Positions 49,108 through 57,967 of a DNA stretch of 61,763 nt are shown in pieces; position 1 is the stretch's first letter; each line of letters starts with the position of its first letter. The DNA is from an uncultured Archangium sp. Lineage in GTDB: Bacteria; Myxococcota; Myxococcia; Myxococcales; Myxococcaceae. Made by a program: the position numbers and the translations under genes. The DNA lies in contig CAIVGN010000103.1 in the NCBI GenBank assembly GCA_903905455.1, forward strand, positions 1 through 61,763, in the 5' to 3' direction. The notes under the pieces are model-generated. The model was not told the DNA's origin. It ran no database searches and saw only the letters and a list, made by a program, of their open reading frames with translations.

Positions 49108-50355
49108 TCAGTCTTGGACGCGGGGCAACGACGGCGAGCGCGCCCGGTGGGTCTTTGCGTACTCGATGAGGTTCTTGATGTCGTAGCAGATCTGCCGAAT
49201 GTCATGCCCCATGGTCAGCTCGATGTGGCTGTTGCCCTTCACCGGGCGCCACAGGAGGTACTCGCTCTTCGCCGCGCGGTAGACCGAGCGGGTCGAGGCG
49301 AGCGAGGCCAGGGGGTCCATGTCGCCGAAGATGATCGCCATGGGCACGCGGATCTTCGAGAACCCGCGCTGGAAGTCGTAGGCCGTGCGGTAGCAGACGA
49401 CCTCCTGCCCGCGGATCCACCGGAAGAACTGGTCGACGACCTTGCGCGGCTCCTTCTCGCCGCCTTCCTTGAGCAGCCAGCGCACGTCGGCCATCGACAT
49501 CTTGTCCCAGCGGGTCAGCCAGGTGGCGCGGTTGGCGATCAACCCCAGCATCGGGCTCTGCTCCGCGTAACCCAGCGCGTCGGACGCCGCCTTGAGCCAG
49601 GTGTCCAGCGGGAGGTACCGGTACTTGAGCCGCTCGGGCGCGGACTTCGTGTCCCAGCGGGTGACCTTCGCCACCAACTGGGTGATGGCGTGTCCCATGC
49701 CGCGCTGGAGGTTCATGCCGCCCAGGGTCGCGTCGATGGCGCCGGTGATGCCGGGGCCGGCCAGGGCCAACAGCTGGAGGGCGAGGCTGCCCTTTCCGAT
49801 CTCCGCGGGGGCGCCGATGGTGATGATGCCCTCGAAGTGCTCCTGGTGAATGCCCGCGTAGCCGTAACCGAGCATGCCGCCCATGGAGTGGCCGCAATAG
49901 AAGATGCGCTCGCGCCGGGTGATGCGCCGCACGCCCGCCACCGCTGCCGGCAGGTCGTAGAGGAAGTAGCTGTCGATGTCCCAGTCCCACTCGAGATCGG
50001 CGGGGGGCTTGCGACCGAAGCGCGCCGCGCGTTCGTGCTGCAGCGCGATGGAGCTCTTCCCGTGGCCGCGCAGCTCGAGGATGTGGATGTCGATGCCGAA
50101 GAAGAGGAGGTTCTTGACGAACTCGCCGCTCGTCCACGCGTGGCGGTTTTGACAGAAGCCGTGCACCAGCAGCATCGGCTCGCCGAAGAGGGGCTGGGGG
50201 AACGACTGCGGCACCGGCCGGTAGCGGGTGATCACCAGCGACCAGCCGTCGGCGGTCTCTACGACGTACTTCGTCTTCTTGTAGAGGGCGCGGAACTCGA
50301 CGTCGTCCACCGTCGGGGTGCGCGCCGGGGCTTCTCTGGCGGCTGCTGCTGGCAT
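49108..50355 (-). CDS. Alpha/beta hydrolase (lipase/PhaC-like)
   Basis: A 415-residue protein. The oxyanion/HG motif MLLVHGFCQNRHAW is at about residues 61-74, then LELRGHGKSS, the nucleophile elbow FYCGHSMGGMLGYGY (Ser in GHSMG), a late acid in IIFGDMDPLAS and His in KGNSHIEL. Resembles gastric-lipase or PHA-synthase-like hydrolases; PhaC has Cys as nucleophile, so this is more likely a lipase or esterase. No signal peptide is visible in the Ala-rich N-terminus. It lies 44 bases upstream of the AMIN gene and is separated from the HmuY gene (stop 50369) by 13 bases, so part of a same-strand run. Confidence 0.85.
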   Translation of the reverse strand: MPAAAAREAPARTPTVDDVEFRALYKKTKYVVETADGWSLVITRYRPVPQSFPQPLFGEPMLLVHGFCQNRHAWTSGEFVKNLLFFGIDIHILELRGHGKSSIALQHERAARFGRKPPADLEWDWDIDSYFLYDLPAAVAGVRRITRRERIFYCGHSMGGMLGYGYAGIHQEHFEGIITIGAPAEIGKGSLALQLLALAGPGITGAIDATLGGMNLQRGMGHAITQLVAKVTRWDTKSAPERLKYRYLPLDTWLKAASDALGYAEQSPMLGLIANRATWLTRWDKMSMADVRWLLKEGGEKEPRKVVDQFFRWIRGQEVVCYRTAYDFQRGFSKIRVPMAIIFGDMDPLASLASTRSVYRAAKSEYLLWRPVKGNSHIELTMGHDIRQICYDIKNLIEYAKTHRARSPSLPRVQD

Positions 50356-50368
50356 CGTGACGAGTCTG

Positions 50369-50950
50369 TCACGGCGCAGCGATGGGCGCGTACTCCAGCG
50401 TGATCGAAGCCGGGGTACCGGCCGCGTCGTAGTAGTCGAGCATGCGCAGCTTCAGGTAGGCCCCGGCGGACGTCTTCACCAGGTACATCAGGTCCGCGCG
50501 CACCACGAGCCGGTGCACCGACAGATCGTAGACGTACCACCCACCCTCGGGCTCGTTGAACAGGCGGTTGGGGGTGTCGACCGCGAAGCCGGTGGCCGGC
50601 GCCTGGGTCAGGCTGGCGTAGTCGCCGTCCTTGATCACCGCGACCTCGACCACGCCGTCCGGCGAGCTGGCGCCGCTGTTGGCGAACACGTCGAAGCGCT
50701 TGAAGGCGAGATCCCACCCGCTGGTGGAGAACGCCTCTTCGGGCTTCATCTCGCGGCCCTCGTCGAGGTCCACGTATACCTGCGACATCTTGTTGGTGGC
50801 GTCGATGAAGAGCTTCTTGCCGCCGCCCTCGACCGGCTCCGACGTCACCAGGGGCCCGGTGGTCGTCTGGCCGTCGAAGGGGTGGTCCTTCCGCAGGTCC
50901 GGGGCACAGGCGACCAGCACCACACAGCTGAAAAGGAAGATCGCGCGCAC
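50369..50950 (-). CDS. HmuY-family lipoprotein
   Basis: A 193-residue secreted lipoprotein with lipobox VVLVAC (Cys 15). The HmuY fold is recognisable: KLFIDATNKMSQVYVDLDEG, SGWDLAFKRFDVFANSG, WYVYDLSVHRLV and VKTSAGAYLKLRMLDYY. Porphyromonas HmuY binds haem and passes it to a TonB receptor; members in other groups may take other ligands. Start GTG 50950 is one base after the TonB receptor stop, so the two are a receptor/lipoprotein pair. Confidence 0.88.
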   Translation of the reverse strand: MRAIFLFSCVVLVACAPDLRKDHPFDGQTTTGPLVTSEPVEGGGKKLFIDATNKMSQVYVDLDEGREMKPEEAFSTSGWDLAFKRFDVFANSGASSPDGVVEVAVIKDGDYASLTQAPATGFAVDTPNRLFNEPEGGWYVYDLSVHRLVVRADLMYLVKTSAGAYLKLRMLDYYDAAGTPASITLEYAPIAAP

Positions 50951-50951
50951 G

Positions 50952-52913
50952 TCACAGCTCCAGTTGGACGCCACCGATGATCCCCCGGGGCGGTCTCGGG
51001 TTGAAGTCCTGGTCACCCGAATTGAGGAGGTTGTAGGCATTGACGAACACCCGGCCCCACTTCGCGAAGACGTAGGTCACCGTCACTTCGAGATCGAAGT
51101 AGCCCGGCGCCCAGATGGTGCGCTCGGCGCCCAGGCCCAGCACGTTGGCGAAGCCCAGCCCCGAGCCCGAATAGAAGGGGCGCTCCGAGTGGTAGGTGGC
51201 GCGCACCACGCCCTCGAGGCCCAGGGGGCGGTACTTCGTCGAGAGCGAGGCGTTGACCCGGTGGTTCGAGCGGCCTTCGAGCGCGCGGTTGCGGGTCACG
51301 TCGCGGGCGTCGAGGCCCATGTACCCGATGTCGAGGTAGGTGCCGCGCGAGAGCCGCGTACGCGCGCTGACTTCCACGCCCTGGGTGTAGGCGTTGGTCA
51401 CGTTGGCGTAGCCGAAGGTCACCGGGTTGTCCGGGTTGGGTACGCCGTTGGCGCTGACGTTGATGAGGTTGGTGAGGCTGGTGTGCCAGGCGCTCGCCGA
51501 GAACACCCACCCTTCGATCGGCGGCCGGTAGTCGAGCGACACGTTCACCGAGCCGCTGTGCTCGGCCTCGAGCTTGGGGTTGCCCTGCACGATGTAGCCG
51601 ATGCCCGCGTTCGAGAACTGGAGGTACAGCTCGGAGAACGTCGGCGGCCGGAAGCCCAGGCCCCAGGCCGCGCGGAAGGTCACCTCGGGAATGGGGTCGA
51701 TCTTCATCGCCACGCGGGGCGACGGCGCCCAGCCGAACTGGGTGTCGATGTCGGCGCGCAGGCCCGCCGAGAGCGCGAACTTCTTCTCGGTGTTCAGGAG
51801 CCACTCGTCCTGGGCGAAGATCCCGAAGCGGCCGCGCTGCACCCGCGTGGGGTTGATGCGCGTCGAGTCGAGCAGCTCGGAGAAGCCCTCGACGCCGCCG
51901 GTGATCGTGTGGTTACCCAGGTGGTGATCGACCTGGCCGAAGGCTTCCCATAGGCGCGTCCGGTTGACCGAGTACTCGTCGAGCGCCCGGCTGCCGCGCT
52001 GGTCGACGAGGAACTGGTCCTTGAAGAGCCCGAAGTGCCCGCGCACCGTGGCCGCGGTGTTCGAGGTGAACGCCTTGCGCACGCCGACCCAGGTGTCGAA
52101 CTGCTCGGTGCGCTGGAAGCGGTCGAAGACCGCCTTGGTGTCGTTGATGTCCACCGCGTCGTAGTCGGTCAAGACGTAGGCGGCGCGCGCCCAGGCCCGC
52201 AGCGTCGGGTCGGGCACGAAGGCCACCTCGAGATCACCGTCGATGCGGCGCACGCCGGCGCCACTGGTCTCGGCGTCGGAGGGAATCCAGTCGTAGGGCT
52301 TGCGGGTGCGGTACCCCGCCCCGGCGCGCAGCTCCACCGGCCCCAGCTTCGAGCCCAAGTACCCGCGCACGTCGCCCTCGAGGCCCTTGGCCGGGTCCGT
52401 GCCCGGGGGGAGGAAGAAGGTGCCGCCGAGCGCGCGGATCGAGCCCTCGAGCTTCTTCTGCGGGTTGCGGGTGATGAGGTTGACCACGCCTCCCATGGCG
52501 TCGGCGCCGTAGAGCGCGGCCGCGGGGCCCTTGACGATCTCCACGCGCTCGATGTCGCGCAGGCTGAAGCGCGAGATGTCGGTGAACGACCCCGACCGGC
52601 CCGAGATGCGCTGCCCGTCGACGAGGATCAGCACGTATTCCGGGTCGAGGCCCTGGAGCCGGATGCCGGTGCCGCGGTTCGTGTAGACCATCTCCACGCC
52701 CGGGTGCTGCTGCAGCAACTGGGGCAGGTCGCGCACGGCCAGTTGCTCGATCTGCGAGCGGGTGATCACCTCGGTGGGGACCACGGTGTCGGCGGCGCGG
52801 CGCTCGGTGCGGGTGCCGGTGACGACGGTGAGGCGCTGACGATCCAACTCATCGTCGGGCCCAGCATCGGGGGCACCCTGGGCGACGACGACCGCGAGGA
52901 CGAAGGAGAGCAT
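50952..52913 (-). CDS. TonB-dependent outer-membrane receptor
   Basis: A 653-residue receptor. After a short signal (MLSFVLAVVVAQGAP) comes LTVVTGTRTERRAADTVV and the plug domain (about 45-155: VITRSQIEQLAVRDLPQLLQ, GIRLQGLDPEYVLILVDGQR, IERVEIVKGPAAALYGADAMG, GGVVNLITR). The 22-stranded barrel follows, with RAAWGLGFRPPTFSELY as the conserved strand, and it ends GGVQLEL with a terminal hydrophobic residue. With the HmuY gene one base downstream, haem uptake is the favoured substrate, though BtuB/FepA-like siderophore or cobalamin uptake cannot be excluded. Confidence 0.93.
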   Translation of the reverse strand: MLSFVLAVVVAQGAPDAGPDDELDRQRLTVVTGTRTERRAADTVVPTEVITRSQIEQLAVRDLPQLLQQHPGVEMVYTNRGTGIRLQGLDPEYVLILVDGQRISGRSGSFTDISRFSLRDIERVEIVKGPAAALYGADAMGGVVNLITRNPQKKLEGSIRALGGTFFLPPGTDPAKGLEGDVRGYLGSKLGPVELRAGAGYRTRKPYDWIPSDAETSGAGVRRIDGDLEVAFVPDPTLRAWARAAYVLTDYDAVDINDTKAVFDRFQRTEQFDTWVGVRKAFTSNTAATVRGHFGLFKDQFLVDQRGSRALDEYSVNRTRLWEAFGQVDHHLGNHTITGGVEGFSELLDSTRINPTRVQRGRFGIFAQDEWLLNTEKKFALSAGLRADIDTQFGWAPSPRVAMKIDPIPEVTFRAAWGLGFRPPTFSELYLQFSNAGIGYIVQGNPKLEAEHSGSVNVSLDYRPPIEGWVFSASAWHTSLTNLINVSANGVPNPDNPVTFGYANVTNAYTQGVEVSARTRLSRGTYLDIGYMGLDARDVTRNRALEGRSNHRVNASLSTKYRPLGLEGVVRATYHSERPFYSGSGLGFANVLGLGAERTIWAPGYFDLEVTVTYVFAKWGRVFVNAYNLLNSGDQDFNPRPPRGIIGGVQLEL

Positions 52914-52950
52914 CGAGGGCGCCCATAGGTCGCCTTCGATCGAGGGTCAA

Positions 52951-53856
52951 TCAGTCCCGCCGGGGACGGCGTCGAAGGCACCACAGCCCCACCCAGCCCA
53001 GCCACGGCGCGGCGTCCACCACGGTGGTCGACACGCAGCTGATCCCGAAGGTCCCGGTGTTGCGCGCGATGATGCGGCTGCGCTGCACCGCCAGCTCGTC
53101 GCAGGGCACCGGGGGCTGGCCCCGCGGGTAGGTCTGGCAGAAGCCGGCGGCCGTCCCCGGGTCGATCACCCGCTTGGAGGTCTCCCCGATGGGCGCCGTG
53201 GGGGCCATGGTCGAACCGGGTTGGTCGACGTGATCCAGGCCCACCACGTGGCCGATCTCGTGGGTCGCCGTGTTCTGGATGTCGTAGGCCACGCAGTCGG
53301 TCGCCTCGGCGTTGAGCGCGCAGGCCGGCGACGACACCGTGGTCATCAGGAAGCCGCCGGAGTTGAACTCGATGTCCGCGTCCACCGCGACGCCGGTGCG
53401 CGTGCTGTAGGTCACCGTGGTCAGGCCGATGGTGCCGGCGCTGTGGTCCCAGCAGCCATGGGCGTTGGTGCACGAGCCGTCGGCCAGGCAGGGGTCCGTC
53501 GGCGGGACCACCGTGCGGCAGTCGGTGTCGCGGAACACCATCAGGTTCTCGGACTCCGTGCCCTTGCCGATGCGCCCCGAGTCGATGCGCTGCCCGCGCA
53601 CGAACTTGAAGTCGGAGCACCCGTCGGACACCGCTTGCCAACTGGCAAACGCCGCGTCGAGGGCGGTGAACTCGGTCTCTCCCGGCGTGCGCGCGCTGCC
53701 CGCCTGGGACACCCGGTAGTCGAAGGTGCGATCGGCCCAGGTCACGCACAGCGTGGTGCCGTTGGAGACGCCGGCCAGGGTGCGCTGGAACACCTGGGCC
53801 CGCGCTTCGAGCGCAAGTCCCGCGATCAGCAGCACCGCCAGCCGGGCCCAGGTCAC
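52951..53856 (-). CDS. Secreted zinc metalloprotease, MXAN_2677/2678-like, with MYXO-CTERM-like tail (second of pair)
   Basis: A 301-residue exported metzincin. The signal peptide (to about 20, LALEARA) precedes a Cys-rich N-domain and the catalytic helix HEIGHVVGLDH (199-209) with Met-turn STMAPTA (M217). The C-terminus has C274 (GISC), hydrophobic PWLGWVGLWCL and RRRPRR, a weak MYXO-CTERM pattern. It resembles the adjacent paralog across DADIEFN and DIQNTATHE. GTG 53856 overlaps the upstream stop (GTGA), so the two are translated together. Confidence 0.86.
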   Translation of the reverse strand: MTWARLAVLLIAGLALEARAQVFQRTLAGVSNGTTLCVTWADRTFDYRVSQAGSARTPGETEFTALDAAFASWQAVSDGCSDFKFVRGQRIDSGRIGKGTESENLMVFRDTDCRTVVPPTDPCLADGSCTNAHGCWDHSAGTIGLTTVTYSTRTGVAVDADIEFNSGGFLMTTVSSPACALNAEATDCVAYDIQNTATHEIGHVVGLDHVDQPGSTMAPTAPIGETSKRVIDPGTAAGFCQTYPRGQPPVPCDELAVQRSRIIARNTGTFGISCVSTTVVDAAPWLGWVGLWCLRRRPRRD

Positions 53857-54713
53857 GCGCGCCGCCGCTTCCACAGCAACGCCGCGGCCGCCAACGCCGG
53901 CCACCACTGCCCGGGCGTCGTGGAGCAACCGGTGGTCGCCTTGCCCAGGGTGGTGGAGGCCACGCCCAGGGAGCAGGTCTTCGAGGGCTTGCCCACGGGG
54001 TACACGCTGCACACGAAGGCCTTGGTGCCCTCGTCGAGCACCCGCTTGGCCGTCTCGCCGGGCACGGCGCTGGGGTTCATGGTGCTCACCTGCGAGCTGA
54101 TGTGCCCCAGGCCCATCAGGTGACCCAGCTCGTGGGTCGCCGTGTTCTGGATGTCGGTGGTCACGCAGTCGAGGCTGTAGTGACCCGCGAGGCACGGCGG
54201 CGCGTCGACGGTGGTGAAGAGAAACGACGGCGTATTGAACTCGATGTCCGCGTCGAGGATGCGCCCTGTCGACGGCTCGTAGGACGTGGTGGTGATGGCG
54301 ATGGCGCCTTCCTGGTGGTCCCAACAATCGAACTCGTTGGCGCACCCGTCCAGCGAGCTCAGGCACGCCTTCCCGGCGGGCACCACGGCGCTGCACTTGC
54401 GGGCACGGAACAGCGCGAGGTTCTCGTTCCTGAAGGCCCCGAAGAAGCCGACGAAGCGCGAGGTGCTGCGCGCCCCATCGGTGAGGCTGAGGCTCGAGCA
54501 GCTCTGCAGCTGGGACTGCCAGGTGGCGACGGCCTTCCCCACCGCGTCGAACTCCGTGTCGCCGGGGCTGTCGGTGTTTCCGCTGACCTGCTGATGCAGC
54601 ACGATCGCCGTGTTCTCCGGCCACCACAGGCACTGCGAGCTGGGGTCCTTGTCGTTCATGCGGGTGCGCACGAACTGCGAGAGCACGACGGTCAACGCGA
54701 CCTGCACGATCAT
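53853..54713 (-). CDS. Secreted zinc metalloprotease, MXAN_2677/2678-like, with MYXO-CTERM tail (first of pair)
   Basis: A 286-residue exported metzincin. Signal MIVQVALTVVLSQ; conserved Cys at 28, 72, 107, 117, 124, 130; catalytic HELGHLMGLGH (194-204) and Met-turn STMNPSA (M212). The tail TTGCSTTPGQWWPALAAAAL and then WKRRR is a good MYXO-CTERM: Cys 263, hydrophobic stretch, Arg cluster; such tails are processed by CPBP-family myxosortase and lead to surface anchoring. It overlaps the upstream gene (ATGA) and the downstream paralog (GTGA). Confidence 0.89.
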   Translation of the reverse strand: MIVQVALTVVLSQFVRTRMNDKDPSSQCLWWPENTAIVLHQQVSGNTDSPGDTEFDAVGKAVATWQSQLQSCSSLSLTDGARSTSRFVGFFGAFRNENLALFRARKCSAVVPAGKACLSSLDGCANEFDCWDHQEGAIAITTTSYEPSTGRILDADIEFNTPSFLFTTVDAPPCLAGHYSLDCVTTDIQNTATHELGHLMGLGHISSQVSTMNPSAVPGETAKRVLDEGTKAFVCSVYPVGKPSKTCSLGVASTTLGKATTGCSTTPGQWWPALAAAALLWKRRRA

Positions 54714-55303
54714 GGAGTGACCTTCACCGGGCTGGGCCGCGTGGGCTCCAGCGGGACGGTGATGGCCGCGGCCGCGAGCACCTGGGCCCGGAGGGTGTCG
54801 ATGGGCAACACCACGCCCCCGGGGGAGACCGGCCGGCGCGTCGAAGGGTCGAGGAAGAGCGCCTCGCCCTCGAGTTCCTGGCGGGCGTAGGTCGAGCGGC
54901 CGTCGGACGAGGTCTCGACCTTGAAGCGCCCCTGCACCATGCCGGTCAGCAGGTAGCGATCGCCGCGGGGCTCGAGGAACACCACCACGTCCTCGCCGGG
55001 GGTGAAGCGCACCGTGCCGTGCACGATCTGCCCCACGTCGCCCACCTCGCCACCGGGCTGGATGACGACCAGCTCGCGGGTGGGCGTGCCCTTCCACGTC
55101 TCGGTCACGTCCATCACCGCGTCGGTCATGATGCGGCCACCGTCCTTCGTCCACCGCGCGGCGACCGTGCGCACCTTCGCGCGCACCACCAGCGTCGACG
55201 ACCGCGTCAGGCCCGCAACGTCGAGGAAAACCAACGTGGTGGCCTGGGCGACGCCCACGGCGAGCAGCGCCAGCAGCAGCAGTCTTCGGGCTTTGACGAC
55301 CAT
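54710..55303 (-). CDS. Exported protein of unknown function, metalloprotease operon
   Basis: A 197-residue exported protein. Signal peptide MVVKARRLLLLALLAVGVAQ; mature part begins LDVAGLTRSSTLVVRAKV, a beta-rich segment common to deltaproteobacterial secreted proteins, then TETWKGTPTRELVVIQPGGE, HGTVRFTPGEDVVVFLEP and YLLTGMVQGRFKVE. No catalytic motif. It is the first gene of the three-gene run, with ATGA overlap to the first metalloprotease; it may be an inhibitor, chaperone or assembly partner of the proteases (inference). ATG 55303 is chosen; an upstream start is possible but lies before the signal sequence. Confidence 0.78.
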   Translation of the reverse strand: MVVKARRLLLLALLAVGVAQATTLVFLDVAGLTRSSTLVVRAKVRTVAARWTKDGGRIMTDAVMDVTETWKGTPTRELVVIQPGGEVGDVGQIVHGTVRFTPGEDVVVFLEPRGDRYLLTGMVQGRFKVETSSDGRSTYARQELEGEALFLDPSTRRPVSPGGVVLPIDTLRAQVLAAAAITVPLEPTRPSPVKVTP

Positions 55304-55340
55304 TGAATGGACCCTACTCCATGCTACAGGCGCGGGCCCC

Positions 55341-56789
55341 ATGAAGCCCCGCGTTCGATTCGCACCTTCGCCGACCGGTTACCTCCACATTGGAGGCGCC
55401 CGTACGGCGCTCTGGAACTGGCTCTACGCCCGCCGCCTCGGGGGCACCTTCGTGCTGCGCATCGAAGACACTGACCAGGAGCGCAGCACGCCCGAGTCGG
55501 TCCAGGCGATCCTCGACGGGCTCACCTGGCTGGGCATCGACTGGGACGAGGGCCCCGGCAAGGGTGGCCCCTTCCCTCCGTATTTCCAGATGGAGAAGAT
55601 CAAGCGGTACCACGAGATCGCCGACCAGCTGATCGCCGCCGGCAAGGCCTACCGCGACTACACCACCGAGGAAGAGACCGCGAAGATGCGCCTCGACTTC
55701 GCCGCGTCCAAGGGCCTCACCGAGAAGGACGACCTGCGCAAGGCCGGGTTCAAGTACTCGAGCCCCTGGCGCGAGAACACCGACAAGCTCGACCGCCCCT
55801 TCGTCATCCGATTCAAGCTGCAGCCCAAGGGCGAGAAGATCGGCTTCGAGGACCTGGTGCACGGCCGCCTCGAGAAGCCCGACGAGGATCTCGACGACTT
55901 CGTGCTGCTGCGCACCGACGGCATCCCGCTCTACAACTTCGGCTGCGTGATCGACGATCACGACATGGAGATCAGCCACGTCGGTCGCGGCCAGGAGCAC
56001 ATCAACTCGACCTACTCGCAGATCGCCGTGTACCAGGCGCTCGGGTGGACCCCGCCGGTCTTCACCCACTTCCCGCTGATCATGGGACAGAACGGCGAGA
56101 AGCTCAGCAAGCGCAAGCACCCCGAGGCCGACGTCATGGCCCACAAGCGCGCCGGCATTCTCCCCCACGCGCTGCTCAACTTCGTGGCGCGCCTCGGCTG
56201 GAGCCACGGCAACGACGAGCTCTTCACCCGCGAGCAGATGGTCGCGTTCTTCGACCTGAAGGACGTGGGCAAGACCAACGGCGTGTGGAACCCCGAGAAG
56301 CTGCTCTCGATCAACGCGCACTGGCTCAAGACCCTGCCCCCCGCCGAGGTCGCCGCCGCCGTGCTGCCCTACCTCGAGCACGTCGGCGTCACCGACGCGA
56401 AGGTCGACGCCCGGCTGGAGCTGGCGGTCAAGGCCTTCGGCCCGCGCGCCAAGACGCTCGTGGACATGGCCGCGTCGATCAAGCCCTACTACGCGAACGC
56501 CGTGACCATGGACCCGGCCGCCGCGGCCAAGCACCTCGACGCCCCCGGCAAGGAGATGCTCAAGCTGGCAAAGGCCAAGCTGCTGGCCATGCCCGAGTGG
56601 ACCTCGGCGGCCCTCGAGCCCATCGTCGACCAGCTCGCCCTCGAGACCGGCGCCAAGAAGGGCGCCATCGCGCAGCCCATTCGGGTCGCGGCCACCGGCG
56701 GCACCACCAGCCCCGGCATCGGCGACACGCTCGCCATGCTCGGCCGTGACGAGACGATGCGCCGCATCGACGCCGCGCTTGGAACCTGA
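55341..56789 (+). CDS. gltX: Glutamate-tRNA ligase
   Basis: A 482-residue class I aminoacyl-tRNA synthetase attaching Glu to tRNA-Glu. HIGG at 16-19 (APSPTGYLHIGGARTALW), RIEDTDQERSTPES, the GQEHINSTYSQIA segment and KLSKR (about 254) replacing KMSKS. A tRNA-Gln lies 1.2 kb downstream; whether this GluRS also mischarges tRNA-Gln (with GatCAB) cannot be read here. ATG 55341 precedes MKPRVRFAPSPTG. It diverges from the minus-strand metalloprotease operon by 37 bases and overlaps the CPBP gene by 11 bases. Confidence 0.96.
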   Translation: MKPRVRFAPSPTGYLHIGGARTALWNWLYARRLGGTFVLRIEDTDQERSTPESVQAILDGLTWLGIDWDEGPGKGGPFPPYFQMEKIKRYHEIADQLIAAGKAYRDYTTEEETAKMRLDFAASKGLTEKDDLRKAGFKYSSPWRENTDKLDRPFVIRFKLQPKGEKIGFEDLVHGRLEKPDEDLDDFVLLRTDGIPLYNFGCVIDDHDMEISHVGRGQEHINSTYSQIAVYQALGWTPPVFTHFPLIMGQNGEKLSKRKHPEADVMAHKRAGILPHALLNFVARLGWSHGNDELFTREQMVAFFDLKDVGKTNGVWNPEKLLSINAHWLKTLPPAEVAAAVLPYLEHVGVTDAKVDARLELAVKAFGPRAKTLVDMAASIKPYYANAVTMDPAAAAKHLDAPGKEMLKLAKAKLLAMPEWTSAALEPIVDQLALETGAKKGAIAQPIRVAATGGTTSPGIGDTLAMLGRDETMRRIDAALGT

Positions 56790-57582
56790 GCTCCCGGCAC
56801 CAGCGGAACCCGCGGCTCCCCCCACGTGGAAGAGCCGCGTGGCGCCCCTCTTCGAGGGCCTGGGCGGCGAGCCCACGGTGATCCTCTGCGGGGCGAGCGT
56901 GTTCTTGATCGTCTCGCACTACCAGGGCGCCGCGGGCTTCTACCGCTCGATCTTCGGCACCGCCTTCGACAGCCACCCCTGGAGCGCGGTCTTCGGCCAC
57001 CTGTGGTGGTTCGCCTCGAGCATCGCCCTGTACCTGGTGATGCCGCTGCTGCTGGCCCTGGCGACGAAGGGCAGCTTCAACCAGCGCTACGGCTTTCAGC
57101 TGGGTGACTGGCGCGCCGGCCTGGGGATCACCGCGGTGTTCCTGTGCGTGATGCTCCCGGCGACCTTCGTGGCCTCGAAGCTCGACGCGTTCAAGGGCAT
57201 GTACCCGCTGGCTGGCAACTCGACCTACCTCGAGAACATCGGCGGGGGGAAAACCCAGGTCTCCTGGTCGCTCTTCCTCACCTACGAGGCCGGCTACTTC
57301 GCCTACTTCATCGCCTGGGAGTTCCTCTTCCGCGGGTGGATGGTGCACGGCCTGACCCCCACCTGGGGCCGGGGCGCCGCCATTCTCGCCCAGACCGTGC
57401 CCTTCGCCGTGATGCACCTGGGCAAGGCCGAGCTGGAGGCCCTGGGCAGCATCATCGCCGGCGTCGCGCTGGGGATCCTGAGCGTCCGGACCCGAAGTTT
57501 CTATTACGGCGCCCTGCTCCACGGCCTCGTGGCGCTGTGGATGGACTGGTTGTCGGTGAGGGGACCGCTGCTCGGCACTTGA
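56779..57582 (+). CDS. CPBP-family intramembrane protease (candidate myxosortase)
   Basis: About 267 residues with roughly six transmembrane segments. The CPBP (PF02517) motifs are E181-FLF-R185 in AWEFLFRGW (one Glu rather than the usual EExxxR pair), H213 in FAVMHLGKAELEALG and H248 in ALLHGLVALW. CPBP proteases include Rce1/CAAX-like enzymes and the myxosortases that process MYXO-CTERM tails; the nearby metalloproteases have such tails, so this is a candidate. Start uncertain: TTG 56779 (used), GTG 56746 (overlaps gltX by 44 bases) or GTG 56839, which has GGAAGAG just upstream. Confidence 0.82.
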   Translation: MEPELPAPAEPAAPPTWKSRVAPLFEGLGGEPTVILCGASVFLIVSHYQGAAGFYRSIFGTAFDSHPWSAVFGHLWWFASSIALYLVMPLLLALATKGSFNQRYGFQLGDWRAGLGITAVFLCVMLPATFVASKLDAFKGMYPLAGNSTYLENIGGGKTQVSWSLFLTYEAGYFAYFIAWEFLFRGWMVHGLTPTWGRGAAILAQTVPFAVMHLGKAELEALGSIIAGVALGILSVRTRSFYYGALLHGLVALWMDWLSVRGPLLGT

Positions 57583-57615
57583 CACCTCGCCAGCGCATCG
57601 GTACTTGCCGCGCCC

Positions 57616-57960
57616 GTGAGGCGATCGCTCTCAGTCCTGGTGGTGCTGTTGGGACTGGGTGCGTGGGGTGAGTCGGAGCTGGGGGCGTCCCTCCCAGAGA
57701 GTGCACGGAAGGTAGCGGAGCATCGCTACAAGTCGGGCACCGACTTCGAAGGCACGCTGAAGTACTACAAGAGCGTGTACCCGGCTTCGTCGTACCCACG
57801 GAAGCTCGTGGTGAATCAGCCGGGCGTGAAGGCGGTGCACATCCCCAACACGTCAGGAAAGGGCGGTTGGGAAGGTCTCAACATCTACGAAGCGAACGAT
57901 GAAGTTCGCATCTATGTGGTGCCTGCTGGTGGAAGTGGTGGTAGTAAGAAAAAGAAGTAA
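57616..57960 (+). CDS. Small secreted protein, unknown function
   Basis: A 114-residue product from GTG 57616. A signal peptide (MRRSLSVLVVLLGLGAWGES) is followed by a mature part of about 95 residues: ASLPESARKVAEHRYKSG, GTLKYYKSVYPASSYPRKL, HIPNTSGKGGWEGLNIYE and a lysine tail GGSGGSKKKK. I do not recognise the family. It is 33 bases after the CPBP gene and seven bases before tRNA-Gln. Confidence 0.7.
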   Translation: MRRSLSVLVVLLGLGAWGESELGASLPESARKVAEHRYKSGTDFEGTLKYYKSVYPASSYPRKLVVNQPGVKAVHIPNTSGKGGWEGLNIYEANDEVRIYVVPAGGSGGSKKKK

Positions 57961-57967
57961 GCGTTTT

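Noticed and set aside
49108-50355. PHA synthase PhaC
   Set aside because: The nucleophile is Ser (GHSMG) rather than Cys, and no phasin or PHA genes are near.
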